Shown: one piece after another, positions 10,448 through 22,842 of the stretch | Position numbering within the stretch: position 1 is the stretch's first letter | Layout: each line of letters starts with the position of its first letter | Assembly (NCBI RefSeq): GCF_001949145.1 | Contig: NW_019091376.1 | Location: 1,296,314 to 1,360,313, forward strand | Length of the DNA: 64,000 nt | From: Acanthaster planci | Taxonomy: Eukaryota; Echinodermata; Asteroidea; Valvatida; Acanthasteridae | Direction of reading: 5' to 3' | The notes under the pieces: generated by a model | The model's input: the letters and a program-made list of their open reading frames with translations, nothing else | What the model was told of the DNA's origin: nothing | Database searches by the model: none | Position numbers and translations under genes: made by a program

Positions 10448-13400
10448 GTACGTTATATTCACTGTTTTTCTTATTACAGTACATATATTCGTCGATAAAG
10501 TATTTGTATTCTTTTCGTTTTCTTTGCTAATTTAAAGCATTTTCATTCAAAGTACGTATGTGTTTGCTCTATTTCGTGCAGTGGAATCGAATTTACGTAT
10601 TTGAATGGTTTGGTTTCGTCTTTTATCACACAATGTCCACCATTTTCTACTCGAGGTCTAACCAGGAGAACACGCTTTCAGTGAGTTTTCAATGTCGCCT
10701 TTTGAACGACTAACCATATCATTCAGAAAAGTAATTCGTCTTTTGCCACATGCTTTCAGGCCAAGTTTGTTTAATTTCGTTGAACTTCATTTTGACGTAC
10801 AATAGATGTCATAATGGTCACAGATGACTTTGCACTATGTCTCGGTTTTAATTGTCCTTGTAGTTGATATTGTTTTGGATTTATATTTTTGAAAACATAT
10901 GAGACTCGTCCAAGTTGCCCAGGAAACTGGAGGAAAAACAAAGGTCATTATATATATTCTATCCGTTGCTGTGTTTCCCTCGATCTTTTCATTACTTTCA
11001 AAACTTGAAGAATTTTACCTATGGGTGTCTTGTTAATATTTGCAACTTTATTGTTAATTTACCAATGATGAATTATTCTTAGGCATGAGGGCATCTCAAA
11101 GCATAAAGGAAAAATTTACTTTTCAAAAGTGTTAAATTATATGCCTATAACCACCGAATTTTATCTTTGACCGCCGTCATTTGGCAATGACGTATTTTCT
11201 CGACACGGTGTTCAGACGTAGTGACCAAAACGGTTCTACCACTTGCACGCGAAATCCGTCTTGATTACATGCGCATAAAAATGCTTCATATTACCAAGGA
11301 AAGCCTATGTTTAAATAATGAAATTTTGTTTTTAACAGAATGCATCATTTTTTTTATTAATTTAACTCTGACCATCAAAAATGCCGCAAGAGTTCATGAC
11401 AACTTTGTTCAATTTTAGGAAATTTCACTCTGACATCCTCAGAACAAGGTGGGGTCCATATTTTATTACCTTATAGGTTTAGCGCGGCTAGTAAAGAAGC
11501 GCTTTCATTTCACACGACATCCATTCAACCTATTTTTGTCTGGAAAAATGTTAGAATTATAGAGTATAATGGTTAAAACGACTGTTGGAAAACACACTGA
11601 AAGATTGGCAATTTATTTTTCTTTGTTCGTTTCCTTTATCAGAATGGCTGTAATTGTTTTAGGGTGGTCTTGTAACGAAATTTTGAAGATAACGTTTGCC
11701 ACATATACGTTCAACTTTCGCCATATCAATTATCCTCCTCAGCAATATGAACGGCGCACAGGTGCCTGATATCGCGATGTTAATGTTCAACCTTGGCCGT
11801 AAATTTTGTGGACCGCAAACCGTACGTAATATCGATGTTGCATCATCAATCTGCGTCGTTTTAACGAAGCATCTTCGCAATATCGATTGCCTATCTTGCA
11901 TCACAGATGCAAAGATGAACGATGCCTCTGTGAAAAGTTAACCATGGGCTGATAATTGCCAAATAAACTATAGTGTCTTCGCTCTACCGAGTTAGTAACA
12001 ATATGGAATGTAATGAGATTACTGTTTCACGTCGCTAATATTTTACATTGACTGGGACTCGATTTGTACGTTAGGTATTTTGTTTACCAACTTCCATTAT
12101 TTATCCAATAATATTTAGTAATTGATATTCAACACAAACAATTGAAAGGAGTATCGCTTTTCACTTTATGGAATCCACGCTGTTTATTATTTCTTTCAAA
12201 TTATGAATTTGCTGCTGTATATTTCAAGAATTCTCTGAGAAAGTTACCGAAAATTGCATGTGCAATTAAGGTACAGCGAGACAGCAACATTGGCTATATG
12301 TCAATGTCATGTTTTTTTTCATGTGCCTCTCAATAACTCTCAGCAAAGTTATCCATGTAGGGCCTTGGATGTGAGCCATGAATCTGGGTGGCATTATGCT
12401 AGTCAACGCGCATGTGCATCAACTCATCGTGAATCTATGTCAAATTCGCTTCGCTTTCACATTCGCCTCTAGAAGTATGCATCGGCGGAGATTTCGTGTC
12501 ACATGCCGGGGGAGGGGATGTTTTCTGAAAGATCAGCACGGTCTTCATCCCACGTGAGATCGTGACGCTGGCAAATATAGAGTTGTGATGGTTCAGGCTA
12601 AGGGTGCGCGTAGTCAGTGACTTGAAAAGTGTGTGGGGGTGGCTGATTATAATTACTGGTAATCCCCCACGTCAAAAGGTACGGGGGTATATATTGCCCC
12701 CCTCTCCCCGGGATCGCTGCTCATGATCGTGTGAACTGGCCTTGGCACGTTGCCACGTTGGCCAGATTGGTATTGCATAACTTCCGGACTTTCAAAACAC
12801 GTGTTTGTAGTACACCCAAATCCCATGCACCCATGCGTGATTTAAGCAATAACACATGTGTATATAGGTACCGTTCGTTGGACTCCATGAGTTAAAAAAG
12901 TACGGTACTTCAAACGTTATGGAAAAATTTAAGCCTCCAGCACGTTTAATTAACTGTATAGTTCACTAATTTCGTTGTGGCAATGTCAATTAATGGCACG
13001 ATTGAATGGTCAATGCTCGCAATCAGCGAAATCAGTGTTTGTCATGTGGTTATCTTGCCCGAAATACAGAGAGACTCTACACGTAAAAGCCCGTCTCAAA
13101 TCTCCACTTTATGTAATATCAAGTTCCGAGTCTTCTTTCATAATTCATTATAAGGGCATACAGGGAAACAGCGCTGGTTGTTGGACATAGCGTGACTTGA
13201 GTTGTCTGCAGATTTATTCACGTTGCATTGGCGATGTCAATGATGAATGGTGCATTCTCCATTATTGATCTTCGCCAGATTCATGATATAGCAGTGTCAG
13301 TATGATATGTACCGTGCGCGAGTCGCCCTATACAATACCAGTAAACCAACTAAATGAGACCCAAAGCCTAGCCACGCCAACCAACTCCAGCCAACCCAAA

Positions 13401-16400
13401 AACAATCAAACCACAGTTACCAAACCTTAACCCTATTCCACCCAATCCTGTGCATGACTAAAGCCCATCTAACTAATAATATACCTTTACTACTGATTAA
13501 TTCGACAGAGGCTGGCCCTTCCGTCGGATGTTGTGGCTTTTGTAAGATGCCTGACCCAAACAAGTCAGGCGCGAAACGCTGGTTTCCGCAATCTGACGAC
13601 CCCTCCTGCAATTGTCAAGATTTGCGCCTCTTGAAGCGTCTAGCGAAGGAGTCGTCTTACGAAGAGGAATTCTACAAACCACCCTGGAAGACGACTGCTA
13701 AGGAAGGTACTTTATCTGCACTAAAACCTGTAGCAGAAGAGCAGAAATTTGGAGTTCGATATTTCACTTTTGAAATTGAACTCGGAAGCCGATCGGAATG
13801 CCAACTTTGTCCGTAAACACAATAGTCTTATACTGATCGTTATTTTTAATTGCACTGGATATCCTGAATGCCCAGTAACTCGCGCGTGGACTTCCACGCG
13901 GTTAAAATATAGAACGCACGATTTGCTATTAGCTTGTCACTTATGTTCATGGCGCTCATTACCAAAGTGCGTGTGCGGAAGATTGGCACTTAACAGCACA
14001 ACAACAATTATGTCGGATTTATCGCGCTCTGATTGAAAAAGGAGGCATCATCTTCATTAATTGATTTTAAGGGAAACGGTTCATAAATAAAGAAATTTTT
14101 CATGACAAATCCAAATTACATTAATCGTTAATTTTTTTTGGCTAAAAAAAATAATGAAATGCGGTTTTAAATAATCCTAAAAATTATTTTATTTTTCACC
14201 TGAAAAAAATTGTTGCCATATTTGATCAATATCTATGAAAAATGAGTTTTTCTGGTTATAAAAACCTAGATTCAGATAAACTAAAAGACTGTCTGATTCG
14301 ATTTCACTCAAAAACTGAGAATTTGCCGGAAACAACGTTTGGTAAAATGTGTCTGAATTTGAACCAAATTTTCGCTCCAAATCGTGTGAATCCAGACACT
14401 TTGCAATGAAAAAATACGTCACAAATTTCAGCTAAGCAAATTCTAATAATGTCCTAATAAATGTTAAATCTCTGAGTCAGGAATTATTGCTTTGTCGAAC
14501 CTTTGGACAAAAAAATAGGATGGTCTTGTAACGGCAAACTTTTGAATAACATTCTTGTAACGGCGGGTCACGGGGCAAGTGCAGTTGTGCATGTATGCGT
14601 GTTTACATTGTGTACACGTGATATGTACATGTTCAAGTACTGGGGCGGACGTGACGACTTCGACGTCTCGGTACGGCACTTGTCAGTGTCCACAGCAGCA
14701 GAAGTGATATGAACGGGAAATGTCACTAATTTAACGATCCTACCTCATGAAATGGTATCAGTACTAGCGAAATCGGTACAATCTAACAGAAAATCATCAT
14801 CCTCGTGTTGGATATACCACACGGCTTTGAATTTTCGTGCACCGTTAAATGAATACGATTTTGGGGGGTTCAAAATGACCTGATTATTATATTACCTGAT
14901 TATTTTATCTGGCGGATTCAAAATGACTGCCTCAAACCAATGCATTAAGGGTGGAATCTTTAATTTTTTTTCTAGATTTCGTCCCAGAAAACTCATTTTC
15001 TACTAAAAATTAAATGATGAATTAGTGCAAAGTTTTGCAATTTCGATTTTTTTTTCGTTGTTAGAAGGGTTCGTAAAATCCACTTTTTATACTTTTCTGA
15101 GATATACCGTCATTTGAAAATCTTACTAATGAAGGAAAATTGTGTGTTGTTCATGGTGTCGTGTTTAGATCCTCCCGAAATTACTCCTCTACACTTTGGT
15201 ATTTCACAAGGTCTGTCGTTGAAAAATTCCACGCTATAGGGTCGTCTGCTTGCACCAAAAACCGTTGTTGTCCGCTATAGAATGAAGTGTTCGATTGTAA
15301 TGAACGTTGTCTCTATGGGGCTCGTTGCTCCGAAAGCCGCGAAATCATTAGACCTGAAATCAAGTAGTTAGTCGGTCGTGTTTGTCGTCCATACGCTGCG
15401 TCATGTCACAATTAGTGCGGAGCCCGTTCACTGTTGCCCGAGATCCATCCAGCATGCCACACCGATTCTGCCCTTGCTCGTGGGCTGTTCAGTACGGTAC
15501 GGAGTCCTATAGCCGCCAAAATTGCGTCGCGTTGTCCCATCGCCCCGACACCTAGTCTTGGTTCCAAGACGTTAGTGCTTGATAGCGGACACCGTGCATA
15601 GTGCGCCCCCTAAGGACTCATAATTAGACTGTGCAACAGCTCGCACTAACGTCTTGGGAATCCTGCAGCAGCGTTTTAACATGTTCTTTATTTTTCCCTC
15701 GGCTTTCCAAGGGAGCCAATTTGCACTCGCATGCATAATAAATTTCGATAACCTCAATAATACACCATGGTAAGGTCACATGCAACATGGCTGTCTGCAG
15801 TCCCGTCAACACAGACACGACAACACAGACGTTCGTACGGAGTTAGCACGGAGTGGAACGGGTGATACTCAGACTAGGTTAGGCCTAGGTCAGAGCAAGC
15901 TGTTCTTGGTGACCATAATTATGTACAGTCATTATGCCCTCCCCAGCCAATTAAAACGTCCTTAGAGACCATGTAGACCTAAACCTTCGAGGATGAAGTA
16001 CCCGGACTGCAAGTTGGTTGTCGTTTTCCAGCTGCACGTGTAGGTTTATTTCCCGTTTGTATGAGTAATTCGGCCTCAGGCAGCATGCTCATTGTGAGTT
16101 GCAAAAAAATGTCAACGTATTTCTTGCGTGGTGTCAGACAAGGATTTTGTTTTCCCAATTTTTCTGCCATAGATATCGAAAACGCAATGCGATGCAGCAC
16201 AACTGTAGTCCCCAACGAAATCTTTTAGAAGGGTTGCAATTTCATGTCTAGTATGGTGTGAAAAATATGACTTACATGCCACTAATCCCTGCCACAAACC
16301 AGACACTATCGACAGGGTACTTGATCGCGTGAAGCCGCCATGTTGTTCGAACTTTAAAGTACATGTACATAATTATAATACCAAGGCTGTAAATATTTAA

Positions 16401-19400
16401 GAGGATCAGTCATTTGCATACAACTGCCGCACCCTCATTCCTGCAAGATTCCCAAGACGTTAGTGACAGTAAGTAAAAACTGGTTGTGCGAGCGCACTCC
16501 TTAACAGAAATTAATCAATTCGATCACTAACGTCTTCGGCCAAAATGTCCCGACACCAGGACGCGACGCCACGACACGACGACACGACTGCTGTGTCGCA
16601 TCGTGCCGTCGCGTCGGGCCCTCGCCTCCTTTCTCGTTACTTTTCTACTGTGTTTAATGCATTACGTCGTGCCGTCTTGGCGTCGCGTCGTTGCATCGTG
16701 TCCTGGTGTCTTGCCGTCTCGTAGTATCGACCTGTCTTGTTGTGCCGTTGTGTCTTGCCGTCGCATCGTACCGTCGCATCATGCTCTCACTATCGCCTCA
16801 TTACTGGTAGAACCATGTGAAAAGTTCAATACCAATGGGTAATAATGTTTATGATCAATCTTGTAGGCCCTATGGGTGCATTCCACCAAACTGTTGGGTT
16901 TCTGGGCGCGAGCACTTTTATATTTTGTGATCCCACGGGGGTTTTACGCAAAGTTGGGACTGGCAGTTTCCAATGCGGGATATTTCCTTCAAGAAGAAAG
17001 CCCCATATTGTGGGCCTATTTTGGACAGAGGCGGGCGCCTACATTCAGAGCTTAGCGCATAGTTTTACTACTATGAAGTTGGGGGTTTCTTCGAGGAAAG
17101 GAGAATAAACAAATTCGCTGGACTAACTCCCATAAAATTGAAATGAAAAGTGATCTTCTGGCATTAATTTTGAATTTCCTATGAAAAAACGGAGGACAAC
17201 CCCTTCCCGAGAGTCAACAGGCGGTGCTATTTTGGTCTGATTTTTCACTGTTTTTTGGGGCGCGTATTTGGTGTAGTGCAACCCTATGCACGCACCTTTT
17301 TTTTCCCCAGGACGTATGACATACCAGTACGCTCTATATTGGCATTAGTAATCATCAGCCATTTTTAGAAACAGTAAGGCACGACAGCACGATATGACAG
17401 ACGACGACACGACGCAATAGCACGACACGAAGGTGCGACGACACGACGGGACAGCAAAACATCAGGACGCGACAGCACGACGGCACGAGGCGACGGTCTA
17501 ACCCACACTGTGTAAAAACCATACAAGAACAGGCGACGCGACGCACGACGGCATCAAGAAACTACACGACGCAACGCCATGACTCAACAGGACGACGCGA
17601 CGGACCTGTCGTAGCGTCGCGTCGGGGCGACGCTGCGACGCGGCGCAATTTTGGCGGCTATAGAACACCATCAGGTTTCGGCGCACGTCGGCCCACGACT
17701 TAAATTAATCAACCAGATTCTGGATAGATATTAGTGACACGCAACAACTTAACTGAATGATTCATATATTTCCACGCAGAGCGCCAATAATAGCTCACAC
17801 TAGAGAACAGGCTCACTTATTTATTTATAGGAATATCCACAATTGATAAGTGCCAGTTTCTTTCATATCTTGCATTAATATCGCTTTTAATACGACGCTC
17901 AGAGGCAAAGTATACATAATTATTCCAGAACAAATCTATTATCTTTTCCTGGCAAGAGAATCATGGCAAATCAGCTTTTTAAGATAATGTAAACACCCTC
18001 TAAAATGAATTAGACTGTGGTTATTGTTTAATAAGCGTTCAACTGACCAATTAAACTGCTCCTGGAAAAAATATTTATATTATCGGGATTCTTAACCAAT
18101 CAGAGTGTTCCGTCCAATTTTGGTCGCAAACCCATATTGTGCACAAAAGGGCTTGCAAATTGTTGAAGTCGGTAATTTGGCACCGTCGGAAACGCGTATT
18201 GGGGAGCAAGGTTGCAATGACCTTTCCCGTGTTATTAAATTGATCGCCGAACCCTTGTGGACTACACCCAGCCAATTATAGACTTGATTTCAAGTCTACG
18301 AAATCGCTCTACAAACAGCTGCGATGTCCGAATTCCTTGGCTGCGAAAGGAAATTACACAAAAGTCTATGGTATTGGCCGTAGCTGGTTCCTAATTAGTC
18401 GTGTGTAATTTCAATCCGCAGCCAAGTGATTCGGAGGCAGCCCTAGCGATTTTCCCAGAGATACAACACTTAGACTGCATGTTCTGAGCAATCAACGTTC
18501 TCGTTTGGTATGACACACATTGCCTGGCGGCTAAGTTATTGTTTTCGTGGAATCCACTCCTGTGTTAACGTTAGATATAGCACATTGTCGCTTTCGTTAC
18601 TGTGCGCAAGCGTACAATTTCATGGGCCCTTTTGGAACCAGAAAACTAGAAAATCCATATTAGTGCTGTTTTCGTGATTTTCACTATTTCCTTGCCATCC
18701 CCCCAAAAGAAATGAAACAATCAGGCTTATAGGTACTGAAACTAACTCTTCCGGCGATAACATGAGGACTAACGTCTTTGAATCTTCTGGAAGAAAATCA
18801 CAAATATAGCCTGGACTCTTTTTCTGAACTTTTTGTTGTTGTTGTTTATTTACTCTTTCCAACAGTTTGTCGAGATCCATTAGGGATGGAGAGCGGAGCC
18901 ATTCCTACCATTAGTCTGTCAGTCTCTCAAGCTGGTCGTGTTGGTTATGGTAAAGAGAGATCTCGGCTGAACATCAACGGTAAATTTTATGTATCAAACC
19001 CAACCAAACCCAGTATCTTAACCCAACCCAACTCGATTCAACCAAATCCAACCCGACCCAAACCAACCTGACCCAACCCAAACCAACCTAACCTGACCGA
19101 ACCCAGCCTCACCTAATCGAGCACCCAACAAATCCCAATCCACTTCAAATAAGCTACCCAGCTCGATAATTCCAACCCAACCTCTCCTACGCTTTAGCCC
19201 GCTCCTTCAACTAATGCTTAGCATTAAAAAATAAAAAGTGGCTTCCTAGAGGATCAGTCAAGGGAATTGTAAAAGTTTGTTGTATATCCCCGTTTGTAAA
19301 TATATTTAGTTGCAGAAAAAAGGGACACACAATTTGGGAAATATCCAACAGGAATCATCATCAAAACTCCAGCTTGAAGGAATCTATGTAGTACATGGGT

Positions 19401-21705
19401 AACACACGTGGGCCAGTGGCCGATTAGATGATTAGCTGTGAGCAGAGTACAAAATATACATTGAGACTACGTACATCTACATCACGGCTCTCGACTGAAT
19501 AATTTAGTAAGCCCACATTAATAAGTTTGATCTTAATTGAGTAAACTCCACGGACCACCATGTGACCACTGGCCAAATTCTGTTTAAACCGTACAGAAGA
19601 CTTGCTGCAGAGATGAAAACGATGAAGTTTTATTGGACAACCGATAGAAGAACGTTTTGGGAGAAAAAATACCCCAACACACTATGAGGTGACCATTGGC
19701 CAAATTCTGTTAACCCCCCACATGGCGATTCCTGCAAAAATATCACCGCCCTAATTTGGGACTGATTGAGTCATGACCAGGGTGAGGAAAATTATTTTGT
19801 ATTTTAAACGCAAATGACCTCTCGTGAGCACTAGGTTACCTTTGACTCTGTAAGCTGGTCACTTAGGACATGAATCGTGTCAAGGAAGATTATCTCCAGA
19901 TGTTGCCGATATCGGCAAAAGCAGGCGGCAGATACCGATAGATATAGCAAAACGGGCGAGTATTCGACAGTGCAATGAAAGAAACTTTTTCCTGATGACC
20001 AGTAGGTGACCAGTGGCCAATTTCTGTGAACATCCAATTTGAGGCTTTTTCCAAAGCTGTAAATGATCAATTTTGACAGTGGTTGGACCAAGACTGTCGG
20101 GGGAAGCATTTTGTTATTTCAAGGAAAATTACCACTGCTGAACACTGGGTGATCCCAGGCCAACTTCTATGAACACATTTTATGACACTAGGTCCAGAGA
20201 TATCATAGACAAAGTTTGACAATAGTTCGACCAAGATTGTAGAAGAAGAAGGAAGAATTTGTAACTTCACATTAATGACCACCAGTGACCATTGGCTATT
20301 ATGCTAGGCTCTACACGTGAAACCCCGGCCAAGCTAGATTCTATCCAAATTTGGCTGAAATCGGTGAATGAATTTGGAAGATATTGCATTGTTTGTAAAC
20401 GTGTGCCCGAAGAAATAAAGAAAGAAATAAAGTCGACGATAACAGTGTTTCAGCGTGATTCGCACGGCTGATGTATAAAAATCAAATTGGTGGATTTGTA
20501 TCTATGAACACGTTTTGCTCTTGTGTTCGAACCATCTCACAACGTGGAAAATGATTTCACTTCATTAGCCCGAAAGTGATAGATTTCATCAAAATTTGAC
20601 ATTAATCCGGATTGTCATTTTTCCTGTCAAACGTCAGGTCAATGTTTTCTTCTTTTTTTCTCTTTTCAATGGTCATTCAATTACTCACACGTCCACAAGT
20701 GAAATAAAATTTGTCGTGGGTGCGCTGAAAAGTGTGAGATTTTTCGATACTAAAAATGAACATTTCTTGAGCGACAAAAGTGCGTCACACTTTCAAATAC
20801 TGGACTAAAAAAATCAACAGGAGACCAATCCACAAGTTTTTTTCAGGTGTTGGGTTGACATTAAGAATCTTGTTTCCATGCATGCATGATTTTTTTGTAT
20901 TTGTTGTGTTTCCTGTTTCGACACGGTCTTTTCTGTAGGTGCTTGGTGTCCCGACCCAATAAACACAAATCAATGGATCCGCGTAGACTTAGGAAACAAA
21001 ATCACGGTCAGCGGACTCATCACACAGGGACGGCACTTCAGTAATGTTTGGACCAAATCATACCGAGTGCAATACAGCGCTGACGGAGTAAACTGGAACT
21101 ACATCACGGCCAGTGGAGGACCTAAAGTGGTAGGCAAGCACTTTGGGAACCAACACTTACAAAAAGTGATTTTTATTTTCACGCAAGGAGCCGTTCATAA
21201 AATATGCAGGGGGATATTGAAAAGTCATAGTGTGTTTTTGTTTGTAAGCTCCATCAAATTCATTGGTGTAGCGCCAGTTTCAGATTAATAACATTATTGA
21301 CTGAGTTGCGACCTACCTACTTAATAAAATGAATGGCAAACGCGCAAAGGTAGAAATGCATTAGGTAGATCGGTATAAGTAATGCTCGTGTAGTTCCCAA
21401 CGACATTGCACTTGGAGAAGAGTTTGTACCAAACCAATTACCGTCTTGGCACCGAGTACAGGAGGTAACGTGCTTAAAATGAAATTTGTAAAGCTATTAA
21501 ATGGGTGTCAAAATCTGTTTTTATACTGGGGTTTTCCCGTTCAGTTTATTTGTTTTCACCGGTCATTAGTTTCAGGGTAACACTGACAACGAATCTCAGG
21601 TCACTGTCTTATTCCCGGAGCCTCTGCAAACACGTTACGTCCAAATTGAGCCCCAGAGCTGGCAAAGGTATATTTGCATCCGGTTTGAGCTGCTGGGCTG
21701 TAGAG
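10396..21705 (+). CDS. Secreted discoidin-domain protein A, retinoschisin-like (exons 1-5)
   Basis: Exons: 10396-10447, 13509-13706, 18866-18979, 20939-21129 and 21576-21705. All have GT/AG borders and phases join correctly (1, 1, 1, 0, ending in phase 1). The 228 residues recognised comprise a signal peptide (about 1-18, hydrophobic FFYIACSA), a Cys-rich acidic segment (19-84) and one F5/8 type C domain (about 84-228). The domain has the family hallmarks: CRDPLGMESGAI start, WIRVDLG, ITQGR, YRVQYSADGVNW, TRYVQIEP and FELLGC end. The order signal-Cys-rich-discoidin, the 'C..PLG.ESG' entry and the length are those of retinoschisin. The protein is probably secreted and binds carbohydrate or lipid on cell surfaces, which is inferred from the family. 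A terminal exon after phase-1 exon 5 was not found. The start was chosen as the ATG that opens the signal peptide, in the position matching gene B. Confidence 0.85.
13509..13706 (+). CDS. Gene A exon 2: Cys-rich acidic segment
   Basis: 198 nt after acceptor 'attcgacag' and before donor 'GAAG|gtactt'. The peptide has a GCCGFC start, a WFPQSDDP motif, a CNCQD pair, LLKRLAKE and an acidic stretch before KPPWKT. It contains five cysteines. I do not recognise the segment as a named domain. The exon in gene B has exactly the same length and about 75% of the residues. Confidence 0.85.
15507..17663. mobile_element. Composite foldback element with CGTCG-rich arms
   Basis: The outer ends are inverted: 'ctatagccgccaaaattgcg' at 15507 and 'cgcaattttggcggctatag' ending 17663. 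The arms continue as degenerate 'cgacacgacg'/'cgtcgtgtcg' sequence (about 16540-16790 on the left, 17375-17650 inverted on the right) around a loop of about 585 bp. The left arm is interrupted by about 980 bp (15564-16539) bounded by 'ccaagacgttagtg' and its inverse. No transposase ORF is visible. Foldback elements with long, internally repetitive arms are known in several animals, including the sea urchin TU family. The family here is not identified and no target duplication was resolved. Confidence 0.7.
15564..16539. mobile_element. Nested insertion flanked by paired ~95-bp hairpins
   Basis: The motif 'ccaagacgttagtg' occurs four times in alternating orientation: forward at about 15564, inverted at about 15646, forward at about 16451 and inverted at about 16526. 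The inner two share a further extension, 'ttgggaatcctgcag' against 'ctgcaagattcccaa'. Thus each end of the insertion is itself a hairpin. The roughly 790 bp between are AT-rich with no recognisable gene. Confidence 0.5.
18323..18438. mobile_element. Short MITE, family 1 copy 1
   Basis: The left arm 'gtccgaattccttggctgcg' with 'ggaaattacaca' is inverted at the right as 'tgtgtaatttc' followed by 'cgcagccaagtgattcgga'. Arms are about 36 bp with a loop of about 45 bp. A second copy is at 30460-30574. Confidence 0.75.
18866..18979 (+). CDS. Gene A exon 3: start of discoidin domain
   Basis: 114 nt after acceptor 'ctctttccaacag', donor 'AACG|gtaaat'. It contains the CRDPLGMESGAIP entry motif and GYGKERSRLN, the typical first strand of F5/8 type C domains. 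Length and phase equal gene B exon 3. Confidence 0.85.
18995..19200. repeat. Degenerate CCAAC-rich simple repeat in gene A intron 3
   Basis: Runs such as 'aacccaacccaactcg', 'acccgacccaaaccaacc' and 'tgaccgaaccc' form an imperfect pentamer/hexamer repeat. Similar sequence occurs at the same place in gene B intron 3 (33655-33860 and 34085-34250) and before exon 2 of both genes (13340-13450, 31370-31460). Confidence 0.7.
19390..20590. repeat. Degenerate ~125-140-bp tandem repeat, only in gene A
   Basis: A core resembling 'gtgaccantggccaaattct' recurs near 19400, 19561, 19685, 20005, 20146 and 20275, with flanking 'gaacac' and 'tttgacantngttngaccaa' blocks. Copies are strongly diverged. The repeat makes up most of gene A intron 3 and is missing from intron 3 of gene B. 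Confidence 0.6.
20939..21129 (+). CDS. Gene A exon 4: discoidin domain core
   Basis: 191 nt after acceptor 'ttttctgtag', donor 'GTG|gtaggc'. It encodes AWCPDPINTNQW, RVDLGNKITVSGLITQGR and SYRVQYSADGVNWNYI, the most diagnostic part of the discoidin fold. Confidence 0.92.
21576..21705 (+). CDS. Gene A exon 5: end of discoidin domain
   Basis: 130 nt after acceptor 'attagtttcag', ending 'TGTAGAG|gtaact' in phase 1. It encodes VLFPEPLQTRYVQIEP, QRYICIRFELLGCRG. The final Cys matches the one that closes discoidin domains by pairing with the entry Cys in exon 3. If the donor is not used, reading continues about 50 codons into intron-like sequence, which gene B does not support. Confidence 0.88.
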
Positions 21706-22811
21706 GTAACTTTTCTTCAGTTATTTTTAGAAGGGGAAATCAATTGACAGCTGCTCAAAATGCTGATACTTTACTTGTCAGAACTTTTGAATACTCGGTA
21801 CAAAAACATTTGCGGCTGCGGGCAAAAGTGACATTATTTCATGAGAAAAAAATGGCAGCAAAATACCTGTTCAAATAAAGCTCGTAGACTTGGAATTAAT
21901 TATTCTTTGTCGGAATTATTAACTTGCTAATTTTCCCGCCTTAAACACGACTTGTTTCTCTCTCTGAATTCCTTTCCATGCCGAAAGCCTAAAAGCAGAC
22001 GGGATGCGTCGAATGCTATGACACCAGGCCAAGGGGACGAGGATGACTTGACCCAGAATTTAATCTTGACAATTGTTAAAATTATTTCTGGTATTAGTAA
22101 AAATTAACCTTCATGGTAGGCCCCCTAATATATACCTTGTTTATCCGAGTATTAATAATTATAGTCACGTTTTAGGTAGAATTTCTTCAAAGTGGTCACA
22201 GGCTACGTATTTGCTCACTTTCAGTTTGTCACTCGTTCTTACTTGCACGAACTATTACAATTAGCTACACTTGAGGCTTAAACTGTTAATTTAAGAAGCT
22301 ATTTTCCTCCAACTTTTTAAATACACTCATGTTTCAACAATAAACCTTATTTAATTAAAACGTATTCTTGTGGTCTTTTGTTTTTATGCTCATGCGAATT
22401 TCGATGTCCATTAGAAACACTGTGGCTGCAATGCAATTAGTAGAGGGAAAAGTATCTGGTTCACTATGTACTAAAACAACCGTTGGAATGTTGGTAAATT
22501 GCAGTTCCAAGTTTCCTCTTCTTTGATACTACATTGTGCAAGTTCATGGTAATATGTTAAACAAACACTGAACGAGCTTTTGAATTATACATGGTTTTAA
22601 GAACTACTTGAAGAATATCATCCGTTCCAATACAGTTTTCCCACTTCAGTACACGTATATCAGATTTCTATTGTACATTCATTGTTTTATAATTAAGCAG
22701 TTGTATTTACATCTATCTTCATTCCCAAGATGTTTACGTATTGCTTTGAGTTTAGAAATCCTTGCTTATTTCCATTGTTCAGCTGTACGGTCAGTTAGCT
22801 AACGTTTTTAC

Positions 22812-22842
22812 TCTCTCTTTCTCTCTCTCTCTCTCTCTTCTA
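22812..22842. repeat. CT microsatellite
   Basis: A run of 'ct' dinucleotides with one 'ttt' interruption, 3' of gene A. Confidence 0.9.

Larger units (their letters stand above)
13707..18865 (+). other. Gene A intron 2, enlarged by insertions
   Basis: About 5.2 kb, against 1.8 kb in gene B. It holds a 2.2-kb foldback element (15507-17663) and a small MITE (18323-18438), and is otherwise AT-rich with no coding signal. A T/A-rich segment lies at 14050-14460. Confidence 0.7.

Noticed and set aside
16555-17650. CRISPR-like or coding interpretation of the CGACG-rich blocks
   Set aside because: The words are degenerate, lack unique spacers and are arranged as inverted arms, which fits a foldback transposon in an animal genome.
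21505-21747. 80-codon ORF starting MSKSVFILG
   Set aside because: It is in a different frame from the discoidin exon 5 that occupies 21576-21705; the splice borders and the paralogue fix the other frame.
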